A stretch of DNA of 57,570 nt, taken from an uncultured Clostridia bacterium. GTDB lineage: Bacteria > Bacillota > Clostridia > UBA1381. The stretch covers positions 1 to 57,570 of the forward strand of contig CAKSFY010000002.1 in the NCBI GenBank assembly GCA_934454035.1. Direction: 5' to 3'. The notes below the pieces were generated by a model. It was not told the origin of the DNA and did not search any database. It saw nothing but the letters and a program-made list of their open reading frames with translations. The position numbers and the translations under genes were made by a program. Below are positions 8,109 through 16,013 of this stretch, piece by piece (the first letter of the stretch is position 1; each line of letters begins with the position of its first letter).

Positions 8109-9320
8109 ATGAAAGATGTAAAGGTATGCTTTGTAGGCTTGGGAGCAAGAGGAATGAACCTGTTGGAGGACATAGTGCTTTCGCAGGGGGAAAAGGTTAC
8201 GGTGGTATGCGATTTGTACCAAGACCGTGCGGATGCCGGTGCCGATGCAGTCGAAAAAGCAGGACAGGCACGTCCGCATGTTTATACCGATTACAAGGAT
8301 GCGCTTAAGGACGGCAGTGCAAACACTGTTGTTATTGTGACCGCATGGGAAAGCCATGTCGAAATTGCCGTTATGGCAATGGAACTCGGCAAACCGACTG
8401 CAATGGAGGTCGGCGGAGCTTATTCTTTAGACGAATGCTATAAACTTGTTCATACATATGAGAAAACACAAACCCCGTTTATGTTCCTTGAAAACTGCTG
8501 CTTCGGCAGACGTGAGCTGATGGTTCTTAACATGGTTGAAAAAGGACTTTTCGGAGAGGTTGTTCATTGCGAGGGCGGTTATCAGCATGATTTGAGAGAA
8601 GAAATTACTTTCGGAGCTGAAAATCGTCATTATCGGCTCAGAAATTATCTTACAAGAAATTGCGAAAACTATCCTACGCATGATTTGGGTCCGATTGCAA
8701 GGGTACTTAAAATAAATCATGGGAACAGGCTTTTGACCCTTACATCTACGGCGTCAAAGTCGGCAGGCTTGCATGATTATATAATGAAAAACAAAAGCGA
8801 TGATGAAAAGCTTAAAAATGCTCATTTCGCACAAGGCGATATAATCACCACAGTTATTAAATGTGCAGGCGGAGAAACGATTGTACTTACTTTGGACACA
8901 ACACTTCCGAGATTTTATTCGAGAGGCTTTACCGTACGCGGAACAAATGCCATGTACGAAGAGGCAACAGATTCTGTATTTGTTGACTGCGAGGAGGACA
9001 GAAAGCTGGATTTCGGCTGGAGAGACAATTCGATAAAAAATGCCGAAAAATATCAGGAAGAGTATGAGCATCCGATTTGGAAAAAATTTATTGAAGAGGG
9101 TGTAAAGGGCTCGCATGACGGTATGGACTGGCTTGAATTTAAGACGTTTTTTGAGGCTGTTAAAAATAATGAGCCTATGCCTATAGATGTGTATGATGCA
9201 GCAACGTGGATGTCGATTACCGCTTTGTCCGAGCAATCAATCAACATGGGCGGAGCGCCTGTAAACATTCCCGACTTTACCGGCGGAAAATGGCATATGG
9301 ATATATTGAAGGAGATATAA
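8109..9320 (+). CDS. GH109-like NAD-dependent glycosidase (Gfo/Idh/MocA superfamily)
   Basis: Rossmann-fold protein that resembles family GH109, whose founding member is an alpha-N-acetylgalactosaminidase using tightly bound NAD+ in an elimination-type mechanism. The N-terminal dinucleotide motif is VCFVGLGARGMNLLEDI. Features that favour GH109 over ordinary dehydrogenases are TAWESHVEIAVMAMELGKP, EVGGAYSLDECYKLV, GLFGEVVHCEGGYQHDLRE, and the YPTHDLGPIARVL segment that holds a conserved Tyr-His pair. The product has 403 residues and no signal peptide, so it would act in the cytoplasm. AAAAAGGAGAG precedes the ATG. It heads a three-gene operon with a nucleotidyltransferase 3 bases downstream. 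The precise substrate is inferred. Confidence 0.75.
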   Translation: MKDVKVCFVGLGARGMNLLEDIVLSQGEKVTVVCDLYQDRADAGADAVEKAGQARPHVYTDYKDALKDGSANTVVIVTAWESHVEIAVMAMELGKPTAMEVGGAYSLDECYKLVHTYEKTQTPFMFLENCCFGRRELMVLNMVEKGLFGEVVHCEGGYQHDLREEITFGAENRHYRLRNYLTRNCENYPTHDLGPIARVLKINHGNRLLTLTSTASKSAGLHDYIMKNKSDDEKLKNAHFAQGDIITTVIKCAGGETIVLTLDTTLPRFYSRGFTVRGTNAMYEEATDSVFVDCEEDRKLDFGWRDNSIKNAEKYQEEYEHPIWKKFIEEGVKGSHDGMDWLEFKTFFEAVKNNEPMPIDVYDAATWMSITALSEQSINMGGAPVNIPDFTGGKWHMDILKEI

Positions 9321-9323
9321 AAA

Positions 9324-10145
9324 ATGAAAACTGATTTGGTTATTATGGCAGCCGGAATGGGCAGCCGCTTCGGCGGACTCAAGCAAGCTGCCGCGGTCGG
9401 AGCAAACGGCGAGATGATAATCGATTATTCCGTAGCCGCAGCAAAAAAAGCAGGTTTTGATAAGGCTGTTATCATTATCCGAAAGGATATTGAAAAAGAA
9501 TTTAAGGAGGCATGCGGCAAAAGAATTGAAAAAATCATTGAGACTGAGTATGTATTTCAGGAAAAAGACAGCTTACCGGACGGATATACTTTGAATCCGT
9601 CAAGAGCGAAGCCGTGGGGGACGGGGCACGCAGTTCTCTGTGCAAAGGAGGCGGTGCACGAACCGTTTTTGGTAATTAATGCCGATGACTTTTACGGTGT
9701 GGAAATTTTTAAAAAAATGCATGATTATCTTGCAGACGGCGGCGGTATGTGTATGGCGGGTTTTAAGCTCGGAAATACACTTTCCGAAAACGGTACTGTG
9801 TCAAGAGGAATCTGCAAGGTTGAAGCCGGTTTATTGAAGGATATTAATGAGGTTGTAAATATTTCAAAGGACAGCGGCTATTCACCGGATACGATTGTTT
9901 CCATGAATATGTGGGGGTTGGATGCAGACTTTTTCCCTTATCTTGAAAAAAAATTCCGCGAATTTCTTGATGAGCATTTGAATGAACCAAAGACGGAATT
10001 TTTCCTGCCGAGCGTAATAGACAAACGAATCGGGGAAGAAAATAAAACAGTAAAAGTAATCGAAACAGAGGAAAAATGGTACGGAGTTACGTACAAAGAA
10101 GATCTTCCGCTGGTTCGCGAAGCTTTAAAAAATTTTAATATGTAG
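9324..10145 (+). CDS. Sugar-1-phosphate nucleotidyltransferase
   Basis: Nucleotidyltransferase of the NTP_transferase family, which joins a sugar 1-phosphate and an NTP to form an NDP-sugar. The N-terminal nucleotide-binding loop is MAAGMGSRFGGLKQ, followed later by the metal-binding INADDFYG motif. The 273-residue length leaves no room for a C-terminal acetyltransferase or cystathionine-beta-synthase domain, so it is a minimal catalytic protein. It lies between a GH109-like gene (3-base gap) and a hexosamine-kinase-like gene (11-base gap), so its likely substrate is the sugar 1-phosphate made by that kinase. Which nucleotide it uses cannot be read from the sequence. Confidence 0.85.
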   Translation: MKTDLVIMAAGMGSRFGGLKQAAAVGANGEMIIDYSVAAAKKAGFDKAVIIIRKDIEKEFKEACGKRIEKIIETEYVFQEKDSLPDGYTLNPSRAKPWGTGHAVLCAKEAVHEPFLVINADDFYGVEIFKKMHDYLADGGGMCMAGFKLGNTLSENGTVSRGICKVEAGLLKDINEVVNISKDSGYSPDTIVSMNMWGLDADFFPYLEKKFREFLDEHLNEPKTEFFLPSVIDKRIGEENKTVKVIETEEKWYGVTYKEDLPLVREALKNFNM

Positions 10146-10156
10146 GTGAAGTAAAC

Positions 10157-11227
10157 GTGAATTTAAATGAAATACTTAAGAATTTCGATATTGAGACAAA
10201 GGTGGAAACATATGGAAACGGACATATAAATGATACATATTTGTGCGCCTCCGAATATATTTTGCAGCGAATCAATACAAAAATTTTTGTAAATCCGGAA
10301 CAGGTAATGAAAAATATTTATAATGTAACGGAGCATATAGGGAAGAAGATAAAGCAAAGGGGCGGAGATACATCGAGAGAAACCCTCACGGTTATTCCGA
10401 CCAGAGACGGAAAGCTTTTTTATAAAGCGGATGACAACAATTATTTCAGAATGTATAACTTTATAAAAGATTCTGCTGTTTATGATGTTGTTGACGACCC
10501 TATAAGACTTTATTATGCAGGAAGAGCGTTCGGGACATTCCAGAGGGATTTGGACGATTTCCCTGCCGATTTGCTGTACGAAACTATTAAGGATTTTCAT
10601 AATACACGTGAGAGAGTTAAGCAGCTTGAAGAAGCTATCGGGAAGAATATTGCCGGCAGAAAAGATGAAATAAAGCCGGAGATTGAGTTTGCAAAAGAGT
10701 ATTCAAAGTATGCGGGAGTTATACTTGATGCGATTGAAAACAAGGAAGTACCCATTCGCGTAACGCATAACGATACAAAAATAAACAATGTTCTTTTTGA
10801 TAAAGATTCGGGCGAGGAGGTCTGCGTTATAGATCTTGATACCGTTATGCCGGGTTCTGTGCTTTATGATTTCGGTGATGCACTGAGGGCAGGAGCAACC
10901 AGCGGAGCAGAGGATGAAACAAATTTAGATATTGTATATTTTGATTTGGAAAAATTTGAGCAGTTTGCAAAGGGATTTTTGGAAAAAACCGGTGATTGCT
11001 TAACCAAAAAGGAAATTGAACTTCTTCCGGTGTCGGCATTAATTCTGACATATGAATGCGGTATCAGATTTTTGGCAGATCATTTGAATGGGGACACATA
11101 TTTTAAAATTCATCGTGAAAATCATAATCTGGACAGAGCAAGAAATCAGTTTAAGCTTGTTAAGGACATAGAAAGCAAATTTGATGAAATGGCTGATATC
11201 GTAAAAAAATATATCAAACAGAGGTAA
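10157..11227 (+). CDS. N-acetylhexosamine 1-kinase-like aminoglycoside-phosphotransferase-fold kinase
   Basis: Kinase of the APH/choline-kinase fold that resembles NahK, the N-acetylhexosamine 1-kinase of bifidobacterial lacto-N-biose metabolism. The N-terminal GNGHINDTYLC loop and the sequence LQRIN are typical. The catalytic loop reads HNDTKINNVLF at about residue 203 and the metal-binding segment reads VIDLDTVMPGSVLYDFGDALR, cut here as IDLDTVMPGSVLYDFGD. At 356 residues it has family length. The GTG at 10157 has TAGGTGAAG six bases upstream. As the third gene after a GH109-like glycosidase and a nucleotidyltransferase, it would supply hexosamine 1-phosphate. Substrate choice is inference. 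Confidence 0.8.
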   Translation: MNLNEILKNFDIETKVETYGNGHINDTYLCASEYILQRINTKIFVNPEQVMKNIYNVTEHIGKKIKQRGGDTSRETLTVIPTRDGKLFYKADDNNYFRMYNFIKDSAVYDVVDDPIRLYYAGRAFGTFQRDLDDFPADLLYETIKDFHNTRERVKQLEEAIGKNIAGRKDEIKPEIEFAKEYSKYAGVILDAIENKEVPIRVTHNDTKINNVLFDKDSGEEVCVIDLDTVMPGSVLYDFGDALRAGATSGAEDETNLDIVYFDLEKFEQFAKGFLEKTGDCLTKKEIELLPVSALILTYECGIRFLADHLNGDTYFKIHRENHNLDRARNQFKLVKDIESKFDEMADIVKKYIKQR

Positions 11228-11537
11228 ATGCCTGTCTTTTTTTAAGAATTTGCGGATAGAATATAAAACGGAGCTGTTTAAAAAGTCGATTGGCTTTTTA
11301 AACAACTCCTTCGTATTTTGCTCATTTCCTTGAGTTTCGGAGCTTTTTGACATCCCTTCTTGGTGTTTTAAAAAAACAGCGCAGGAATGACAAACAAAGC
11401 TAAAGCAAAGATATTGCTTGCTTTAGATTGCTCTGAGACGTGTACCGTATAGCATAAAATCTCTTTTTTAGAAATTTGTTATAAAATGAATTTCTGCGTT
11501 ATGCGATCTGTGCATTTTGCTATAGTCCTTTTTACGG
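11228..11537. other. Hairpin-rich 310-base gap without a gene
   Basis: Between the convergent kinase and collagen-like genes I see no credible ORF. Three inverted repeats are visible. At 11270-11309, GGAG-C-TGTTTAAAAAG faces CTTTTTAAACA-A-CTCC around an 8-base loop and is a probable terminator for the plus-strand operon. At 11400-11426, CTAAAGCAA faces TTGCTTTAG, and on the minus strand it is followed by CTTTGTTTGT, so it could end the collagen-like transcript. At 11448-11524 there are nested arms: TATAGCATAAAAT with ATTTTGCTATA outside and AGAAATT with AATTTCT inside. The segment 11310-11390 is unexplained and could be part of a dispersed repeat. Confidence 0.6.
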
Positions 11538-12407
11538 TTATACCAATTCAACAAACGAAATTGTTGTGCCTATTGAAGGTGACATAAGTGTAAATGTTTC
11601 GCCGTCAAGCTGAACCTGTACCGTGATTTGCGCATTTGCTGCAACTTCGAGAATATACGAGCCGGATGAAGTTGTTGTAAAATCCGTTGTCAGCGGCTGA
11701 TTGATTACAGTTCTTGAACGGTCTTCCAATGCACCGCCGATATTTAAGACAAAGTGGGCATTTTCGCTGCTTCTTGAGGGTGTACCGGAAACAGCATATC
11801 TGATTAAATAAGTGTGTCCCTCATTTCCTCCGGAAAGAGTAAATACAGTATTGTCAGCGTTCACCGAAATATCACCGGATTTGTTGGTTACGGTTGTGGG
11901 GAACGGAACTGATTCAGCGTCATCAATTGTATCTCCGATTGCATTTGAGTTTGCAAAAAGTGCATAAGCATTTGTTGCGGTATCGCCGTCGCCGCCTGTC
12001 GGACCTGTCGGACCTGTAGGACCTGTCGGACCTGTAGCACCTGTAGCGCCTGCAAGTCCGTCAGCACCTGTTGGACCAGTCGGACCTGTAGCGCCGGTAG
12101 CGCCTGCAAGTCCGTCAGCACCCGTTGGACCAGTCGGACCTGTAGCGCCGGTAGCACCTGTAGCGCCTGCAAGTCCGTCAGCACCCGTTGGACCAGTCGG
12201 GCCTGTAGCACCTGTAGCACCTGCAAGCCCTGTAGCACCCGTTGGACCTGTCGGGCCTGTAGCGCCGGTAGCGCCTGTATATCCGGTCAGACCTGTTAAT
12301 CCTGTAGGTCCGGTCGGACCTGTAGGGCCTGTAGCTCCGCGGCAGCAACAGCAGCTGCCTTGCGGACGAAGAGCTTCTTCATTATAAATTTCATTCTTAT
12401 AATGCAT
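11538..12407 (-). CDS. Collagen-like Gly-X-Thr repeat protein with BclA-like C-terminal domain
   Basis: Predicted surface filament protein of the bacterial collagen-like type, as in exosporium BclA proteins. The 289 residues divide into a short N-terminal region with a run of four cysteines (residues 19-22), 40 uninterrupted Gly-X-Y triplets at residues 24-143, mostly GAT, GPT, GAD and GLA, and a globular C-terminal region of about 145 residues that looks beta-rich and like a trimerising BclA-type head. There is no classical signal peptide. The start follows AAGGAG and lies 2 bases after the glycosyltransferase stop. The threonine-rich repeats are good O-glycosylation targets and the neighbouring glycosyltransferase is a natural candidate. 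Whether it sits on spores or vegetative cells cannot be told. Confidence 0.88.
   Translation of the reverse strand: MHYKNEIYNEEALRPQGSCCCCRGATGPTGPTGPTGLTGLTGYTGATGATGPTGPTGATGLAGATGATGPTGPTGADGLAGATGATGATGPTGPTGADGLAGATGATGPTGPTGADGLAGATGATGPTGPTGPTGPTGGDGDTATNAYALFANSNAIGDTIDDAESVPFPTTVTNKSGDISVNADNTVFTLSGGNEGHTYLIRYAVSGTPSRSSENAHFVLNIGGALEDRSRTVINQPLTTDFTTTSSGSYILEVAANAQITVQVQLDGETFTLMSPSIGTTISFVELV
11997..12275 (-). repeat. Five tandem 54-bp units encoding 18-residue collagen repeats
   Basis: Codons 45-137 of the collagen-like gene consist of five units of the form GATGATGPTGPTGADGLA, with one extra GAT triplet before the third unit and GAT or GPT variants in the first and last. At DNA level the units are near-identical, so copy number could vary by slippage in steps of 54 bp. 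Confidence 0.85.
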
Positions 12408-12409
12408 AA

Positions 12410-13480
12410 TTATACTCCTTTTTCAAAATATTTTTTATTCGACAGTGCTGCCTCCGATTGCGGTTTAAAAGAAAGAGCCAGATTGTTATATTCTTCTGCC
12501 TTTTTCTTGTCTCCGAGTTTGTCATAACAAACACAAAGCCATATTGCAGGGATATAACCGCGTTTGTCAGGATTTACAAATGCACCGCTTTTTAAATCGG
12601 ATTTGTCGCTGAGAGCGGTTTCAAACCAAAAAGCGGCGTCTCTGTAATTCCGGTCGGTAATCATTATTTCGCCGATACGGCAGCATATTTCGGCACGGGG
12701 GCCGTCAAACAAGAAGCTGTGAAACAATGCGGAAAGTGCGGACACGGAGTCATTCTTTGCAAGATAACACTCGCAAAGAAGTGCACACGCGTCAATTTTG
12801 TTTTCTTTCCATACAAGATTGTTTTCAAGCAGTTTGCAAAAAACCGAAATTGCTTCGTCGTATTTTTTGTGATAGAAAAGCTCTCGCCCGTAATAAAAGC
12901 TGTCTCTGGGAGTGAAATTTATTTTCTCTTTCAGCATTTTTTTGTAAATTCTTAAATTTCTGTCCGGGTCGGGGGCTTTTGTTTTTTTGTGAGTAACGGC
13001 GGCATCCGAATAAATGACATTTCCTGTCGGGACAATGGCTTCATGGACTCTTCCGTGCCATCTGTATGCAGGACTGTTTCTTATTATCCGTTCCCTGTAA
13101 TAGGAAAATGTCGGATTGCCGAATTCGTCAAATGCAATATTGTAAGGCAGCATGACAATATCTGTATCAGGCGGTAAGGAAAGTTTTAAGGCTTTAAGCT
13201 TATCGCCTGACGCTTTCGGCAGAATATCATCTGCGTCAAGCCACATGCAATAGTCCGAAGTTGCTTTTTCAAATGAAAAATTCCGTGCCGCCGAAAAATC
13301 TTCTATCCAGTCAAAATGATAAACTTTGTCGGTATATCTCTTTGCAATATCAATCGTTTTATCGGAGGAGCCTGTATCTGCAATTATTATCTCGTCAAAT
13401 ATTCCGCTTGCACTGTCTAAGCAGCGTGCGAGATTTTCCTCTTCATTTTTTAAAATCATGCATAAACTTAAGGTTACCAT
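12410..13480 (-). CDS. Family 2 glycosyltransferase with C-terminal TPR-like region
   Basis: Inverting GT-A glycosyltransferase. Residues 1-10 (MVTLSLCMILKNEE) and the segment IIIADTGSSDKT form the nucleotide-sugar binding fold, and the metal-binding motif is DADD in CMWLDADDILP at about residue 83. Residues 170-350 contain helical repeats resembling tetratricopeptides, for instance YDEAISVFCKLLENN, NYRDAAFWFETAL and KKKAEEYNNLALSF, which could hold a protein acceptor. The length of 356 residues is normal for this subgroup. It is directly upstream of the collagen-like gene, whose ribosome site lies inside its last codons. Glycosylation of that protein is a context-based inference. Confidence 0.88.
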   Translation of the reverse strand: MVTLSLCMILKNEEENLARCLDSASGIFDEIIIADTGSSDKTIDIAKRYTDKVYHFDWIEDFSAARNFSFEKATSDYCMWLDADDILPKASGDKLKALKLSLPPDTDIVMLPYNIAFDEFGNPTFSYYRERIIRNSPAYRWHGRVHEAIVPTGNVIYSDAAVTHKKTKAPDPDRNLRIYKKMLKEKINFTPRDSFYYGRELFYHKKYDEAISVFCKLLENNLVWKENKIDACALLCECYLAKNDSVSALSALFHSFLFDGPRAEICCRIGEIMITDRNYRDAAFWFETALSDKSDLKSGAFVNPDKRGYIPAIWLCVCYDKLGDKKKAEEYNNLALSFKPQSEAALSNKKYFEKGV

Positions 13481-13568
13481 ATTTGTAATTTCCCTTTCTC
13501 GGCATGAAAAATATTACACGCATGCCTGATATATATTATGTAAACCGAATAATAAATGTGAAAATCTA

Positions 13569-13597
13569 TTTACACAAACATATTTTTGTGTTACAAT
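13569..13597 (+). promoter_or_regulatory. Predicted promoter for recD2
   Basis: TTTACA (13569-13574), a 17-bp spacer and TACAAT (13592-13597), 39 bases before the recD2 start. The 155-base region also serves the divergent glycosyltransferase gene, for which I see no clear promoter. Confidence 0.6.
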
Positions 13598-13635
13598 ATA
13601 AATATGAAATTATTTTTTTAAAGAGGAAGTCCATA

Positions 13636-15867
13636 ATGGGAAATAAAGTTGAAATTTCGGGAAATGTTGCGGAAATAATATATTCAAATACCGAAAACGG
13701 ATACACCGTATGCGAGATTGACAGTATTAAAGAGGGTATGCTTACAGCTACCGGATATCTCCCGTACATAAGCGAGGGCGACAATTTGTGCATGGTCGGT
13801 GAATGGGTGGTACACCCGGATTACGGAGAGCAATTCAAGGTCAATTCGTTTGAAAAGGTTATGCCTGCGGATGAAGAATCCATTTACAGATATCTTGCAT
13901 CGGGTGTGGTGAAGGGCGTAAGAGAAGTTACCGCAAAAAAACTCGTTGATAAATTCGGAGCAAAGACTTTGGAAATAATGCTTAATGAGCCGGCAAAGCT
14001 GGCGGAAATAAGCGGTATTTCCAAGAAAAAAGCACTTGAGATAGGAGAATCCTTTTTAAAACTTCAGTCTGTTCAGAACATAATTATGTTTCTGCAAAAA
14101 TTCGGGGTTTCGGCAAATTTTGCAATGAAGGTTCACAAGGTGCTTGGAATAAACGCGGTTGAAATGATAAAGAACAATCCATATATACTGGCAGACAAAA
14201 TTGACGGAATCAGCTTTAAAACCTCAGATAATATTGCATTTGTGACAGGTATAGCGAAAAACAGTATTGAGAGAATAAGAGCCGGAATCAAATATATATT
14301 GAGTGCGGCGGCATATAATTCGGGACATACATTCCTGCCGAAAACGCTTTTAGTTGAGGACGCGGCATATCATTTGCAGATTACCGAGGAGGAAGCCGAA
14401 AGCGGAATTGCCTCTCTTATGACCGATCACAGTCTGTACACGGAGGAAATCGAAAAAATTCAGGCTTGTTATCTTTCGGGTTTTCTGTCGGCGGAAAATT
14501 ATATTGCAAAAAGACTTGTTTCGCTCAGCTTAGCAGAGCAAAAATTCGGAATGACCGATTCGCAGAGTGAGGAATGCATAGATGAAATTGAAAAAAATGA
14601 GGGCGTTGAGCTTGCTTATGAGCAGCGAAATGCTGTGATTACTGCGCTCAAATGCGGCTGCTGCGTGATTACCGGCGGACCGGGCACGGGAAAAACAACG
14701 ACAATAAATACAATAATCAAGCTGATGGAAAAACTCAGACTGTCTATTGCTCTTGCTGCGCCTACGGGACGTGCGGCAAAGAGAATGAGCGAAGTGACCG
14801 GACATGAAGCCAAAACAATTCACCGTTTACTCGGAGTTATCGCAGATAATGAAAATGCTTTCACTCATGACGAAACCAATCCGCTGACTGCCGATGTTAT
14901 TATCCTCGATGAAGTCAGCATGGTGGATGTTCCTCTTATGAACGCATTTTTAAGAGCGGTTAAAAACGGAGCTAGAGTTATTTTTTCGGGTGACTCTGAC
15001 CAGCTGCCGTCGGTTGGACCGGGAAATGTCCTGGGAGATATTATTTCCTCGGGAATTATTCCGGTAATAAGATTGGAGAGAATATTCAGACAGGCTGAGG
15101 AAAGCCTGATTGTTGTAAACGCTCACAGAATTAACAGAGGTGAAATGCCCGAACTTTCGGCAAAAAACAAGGACTTTTTCTTTCTGCGCAGAAAAGATGC
15201 CGAACAGACGGCAAAAACAATAACTGATTTGTATAAAAACAGATTGCCGTCAAGTTACCATATTAATCCTATAGCGTCAATACAGGTTCTGTCGCCGTCA
15301 AAAAAGGGTGCAGCAGGGACTGTAATGCTGAATAAGGCTATTCAGCAGGCGGTTAATCCGCCGGATATATTAAAGGTTCAGTATCAGTACGGACAGACGG
15401 TTTTCAGGGCCGGCGATAAAGTAATGCAGATAAAAAATAATTACGATATTCCGTGGATGAGAGGAAACGGAGAGCACGGAACTGGCATCTTTAACGGTGA
15501 CATGGGTATAATTTCGGACATCTCTACAAAAGATAAAATGATGACGATTATTTTTGATGAGGATAAAGAGGTTGAATATCAATTCTCTTTTCTTGACGAG
15601 CTTGACCTCGCTTATGCGGTCACGGTTCATAAAAGCCAGGGAAGCGAATTCCCGATTATAGTTATGCCGGTGTGTACCTTTGCGCCGGCTCTTATGTGCA
15701 AAAATCTGTTTTACACAGCCGTAACAAGAGCAAAAACTATGGTTGTGCTGGTCGGCGGTGAGGCGGCGGTTGAGAGAATGGTTAAGGAAACGAATATGCG
15801 GCACAGATATACAGGTCTTGCATACAAACTCAAGTGCGCGGAAAATGTTACTATTGCACAAAATTAG
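13636..15867 (+). CDS. recD2: RecD2-type (RecD/TraA family) ATP-dependent DNA helicase
   Basis: Superfamily 1B 5'-3' DNA helicase found without RecBC in many Firmicutes and linked to genome maintenance. The 743-residue product starts at ATG 13636, placed by GAGGAAG upstream; the open frame back to 13504 runs through the promoter. Residues 1-80 form the OB-like N-terminal domain (MGNKVEISGNVAEIIYSN). Helix-hairpin-helix segments follow (GVREVTAKKLVDKFG and AEISGISKKKALEIG). The Walker A motif is GGPGTGKTTTIN at about residue 351, Walker B IILDEVSMVD, then SGDSDQLPSVGPG and a C-terminal motif VTVHKSQGSEFPIIV. All helicase motifs appear intact. Confidence 0.93.
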   Translation: MGNKVEISGNVAEIIYSNTENGYTVCEIDSIKEGMLTATGYLPYISEGDNLCMVGEWVVHPDYGEQFKVNSFEKVMPADEESIYRYLASGVVKGVREVTAKKLVDKFGAKTLEIMLNEPAKLAEISGISKKKALEIGESFLKLQSVQNIIMFLQKFGVSANFAMKVHKVLGINAVEMIKNNPYILADKIDGISFKTSDNIAFVTGIAKNSIERIRAGIKYILSAAAYNSGHTFLPKTLLVEDAAYHLQITEEEAESGIASLMTDHSLYTEEIEKIQACYLSGFLSAENYIAKRLVSLSLAEQKFGMTDSQSEECIDEIEKNEGVELAYEQRNAVITALKCGCCVITGGPGTGKTTTINTIIKLMEKLRLSIALAAPTGRAAKRMSEVTGHEAKTIHRLLGVIADNENAFTHDETNPLTADVIILDEVSMVDVPLMNAFLRAVKNGARVIFSGDSDQLPSVGPGNVLGDIISSGIIPVIRLERIFRQAEESLIVVNAHRINRGEMPELSAKNKDFFFLRRKDAEQTAKTITDLYKNRLPSSYHINPIASIQVLSPSKKGAAGTVMLNKAIQQAVNPPDILKVQYQYGQTVFRAGDKVMQIKNNYDIPWMRGNGEHGTGIFNGDMGIISDISTKDKMMTIIFDEDKEVEYQFSFLDELDLAYAVTVHKSQGSEFPIIVMPVCTFAPALMCKNLFYTAVTRAKTMVVLVGGEAAVERMVKETNMRHRYTGLAYKLKCAENVTIAQN

Positions 15868-15902
15868 CTGAAAAAATGCACAGAAAATCTATTGTTATTT
15901 TG

Positions 15903-15931
15903 TTGACTTTATACCGAAAATATGATATTAT
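15903..15931 (+). promoter_or_regulatory. Predicted promoter of the ACT-hom-thrB-lysC operon
   Basis: TTGACT (15903-15908), a 17-bp spacer and TATTAT (15926-15931). A start near 15938 gives a leader of about 75 bases that contains the hairpin at 15954-15998. Confidence 0.7.
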
Positions 15932-15953
15932 ATACTATAGAGCAAATACAATT

Positions 15954-15998
15954 GTTCGTGAGCGACAAACTTAATTAAAAATCTGTTTGTGTGCGAAC
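15954..15998 (+). promoter_or_regulatory. Leader hairpin before the threonine-pathway operon
   Basis: GTTCG and ACAAAC (15954-15958, 15965-15970) pair with GTTTGT and CGAAC (15985-15990, 15994-15998), leaving an asymmetric internal loop and a 14-base apical loop. It sits in the 5' leader between the promoter and the GGGAAGGA ribosome site. No run of T follows, so it is not a plain terminator; a role in RNA stability or regulation is possible. Confidence 0.5.
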
Positions 15999-16013
15999 GG
16001 GAAGGAATTTAGT

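Noticed and set aside
11039..11353. Minus-strand open frame reading into the gap after the kinase gene, as a possible transposase remnant
   Set aside because: It overlaps the end of the kinase gene, has no ribosome site and shows no transposase motif that I can recognise. The gap is reported as noncoding.
11888..12238. A 116-residue minus-strand open frame rich in Leu, Gln and Val within the collagen-like gene
   Set aside because: It is the shifted frame of the same Gly-X-Y DNA repeats. The in-frame collagen product has a ribosome site, a proper globular end and the repeat periodicity; the shadow frame has none.
11997..12275. CRISPR-like array because of regular repeats
   Set aside because: The repeats are contiguous coding units of 54 bp without unique spacers, and they encode collagen triplets.
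15938..16013. T-box or amino-acid riboswitch before the threonine-pathway operon
   Set aside because: The leader is only about 75 bases, with no T-box sequence, no specifier stem and no terminator/antiterminator pair.
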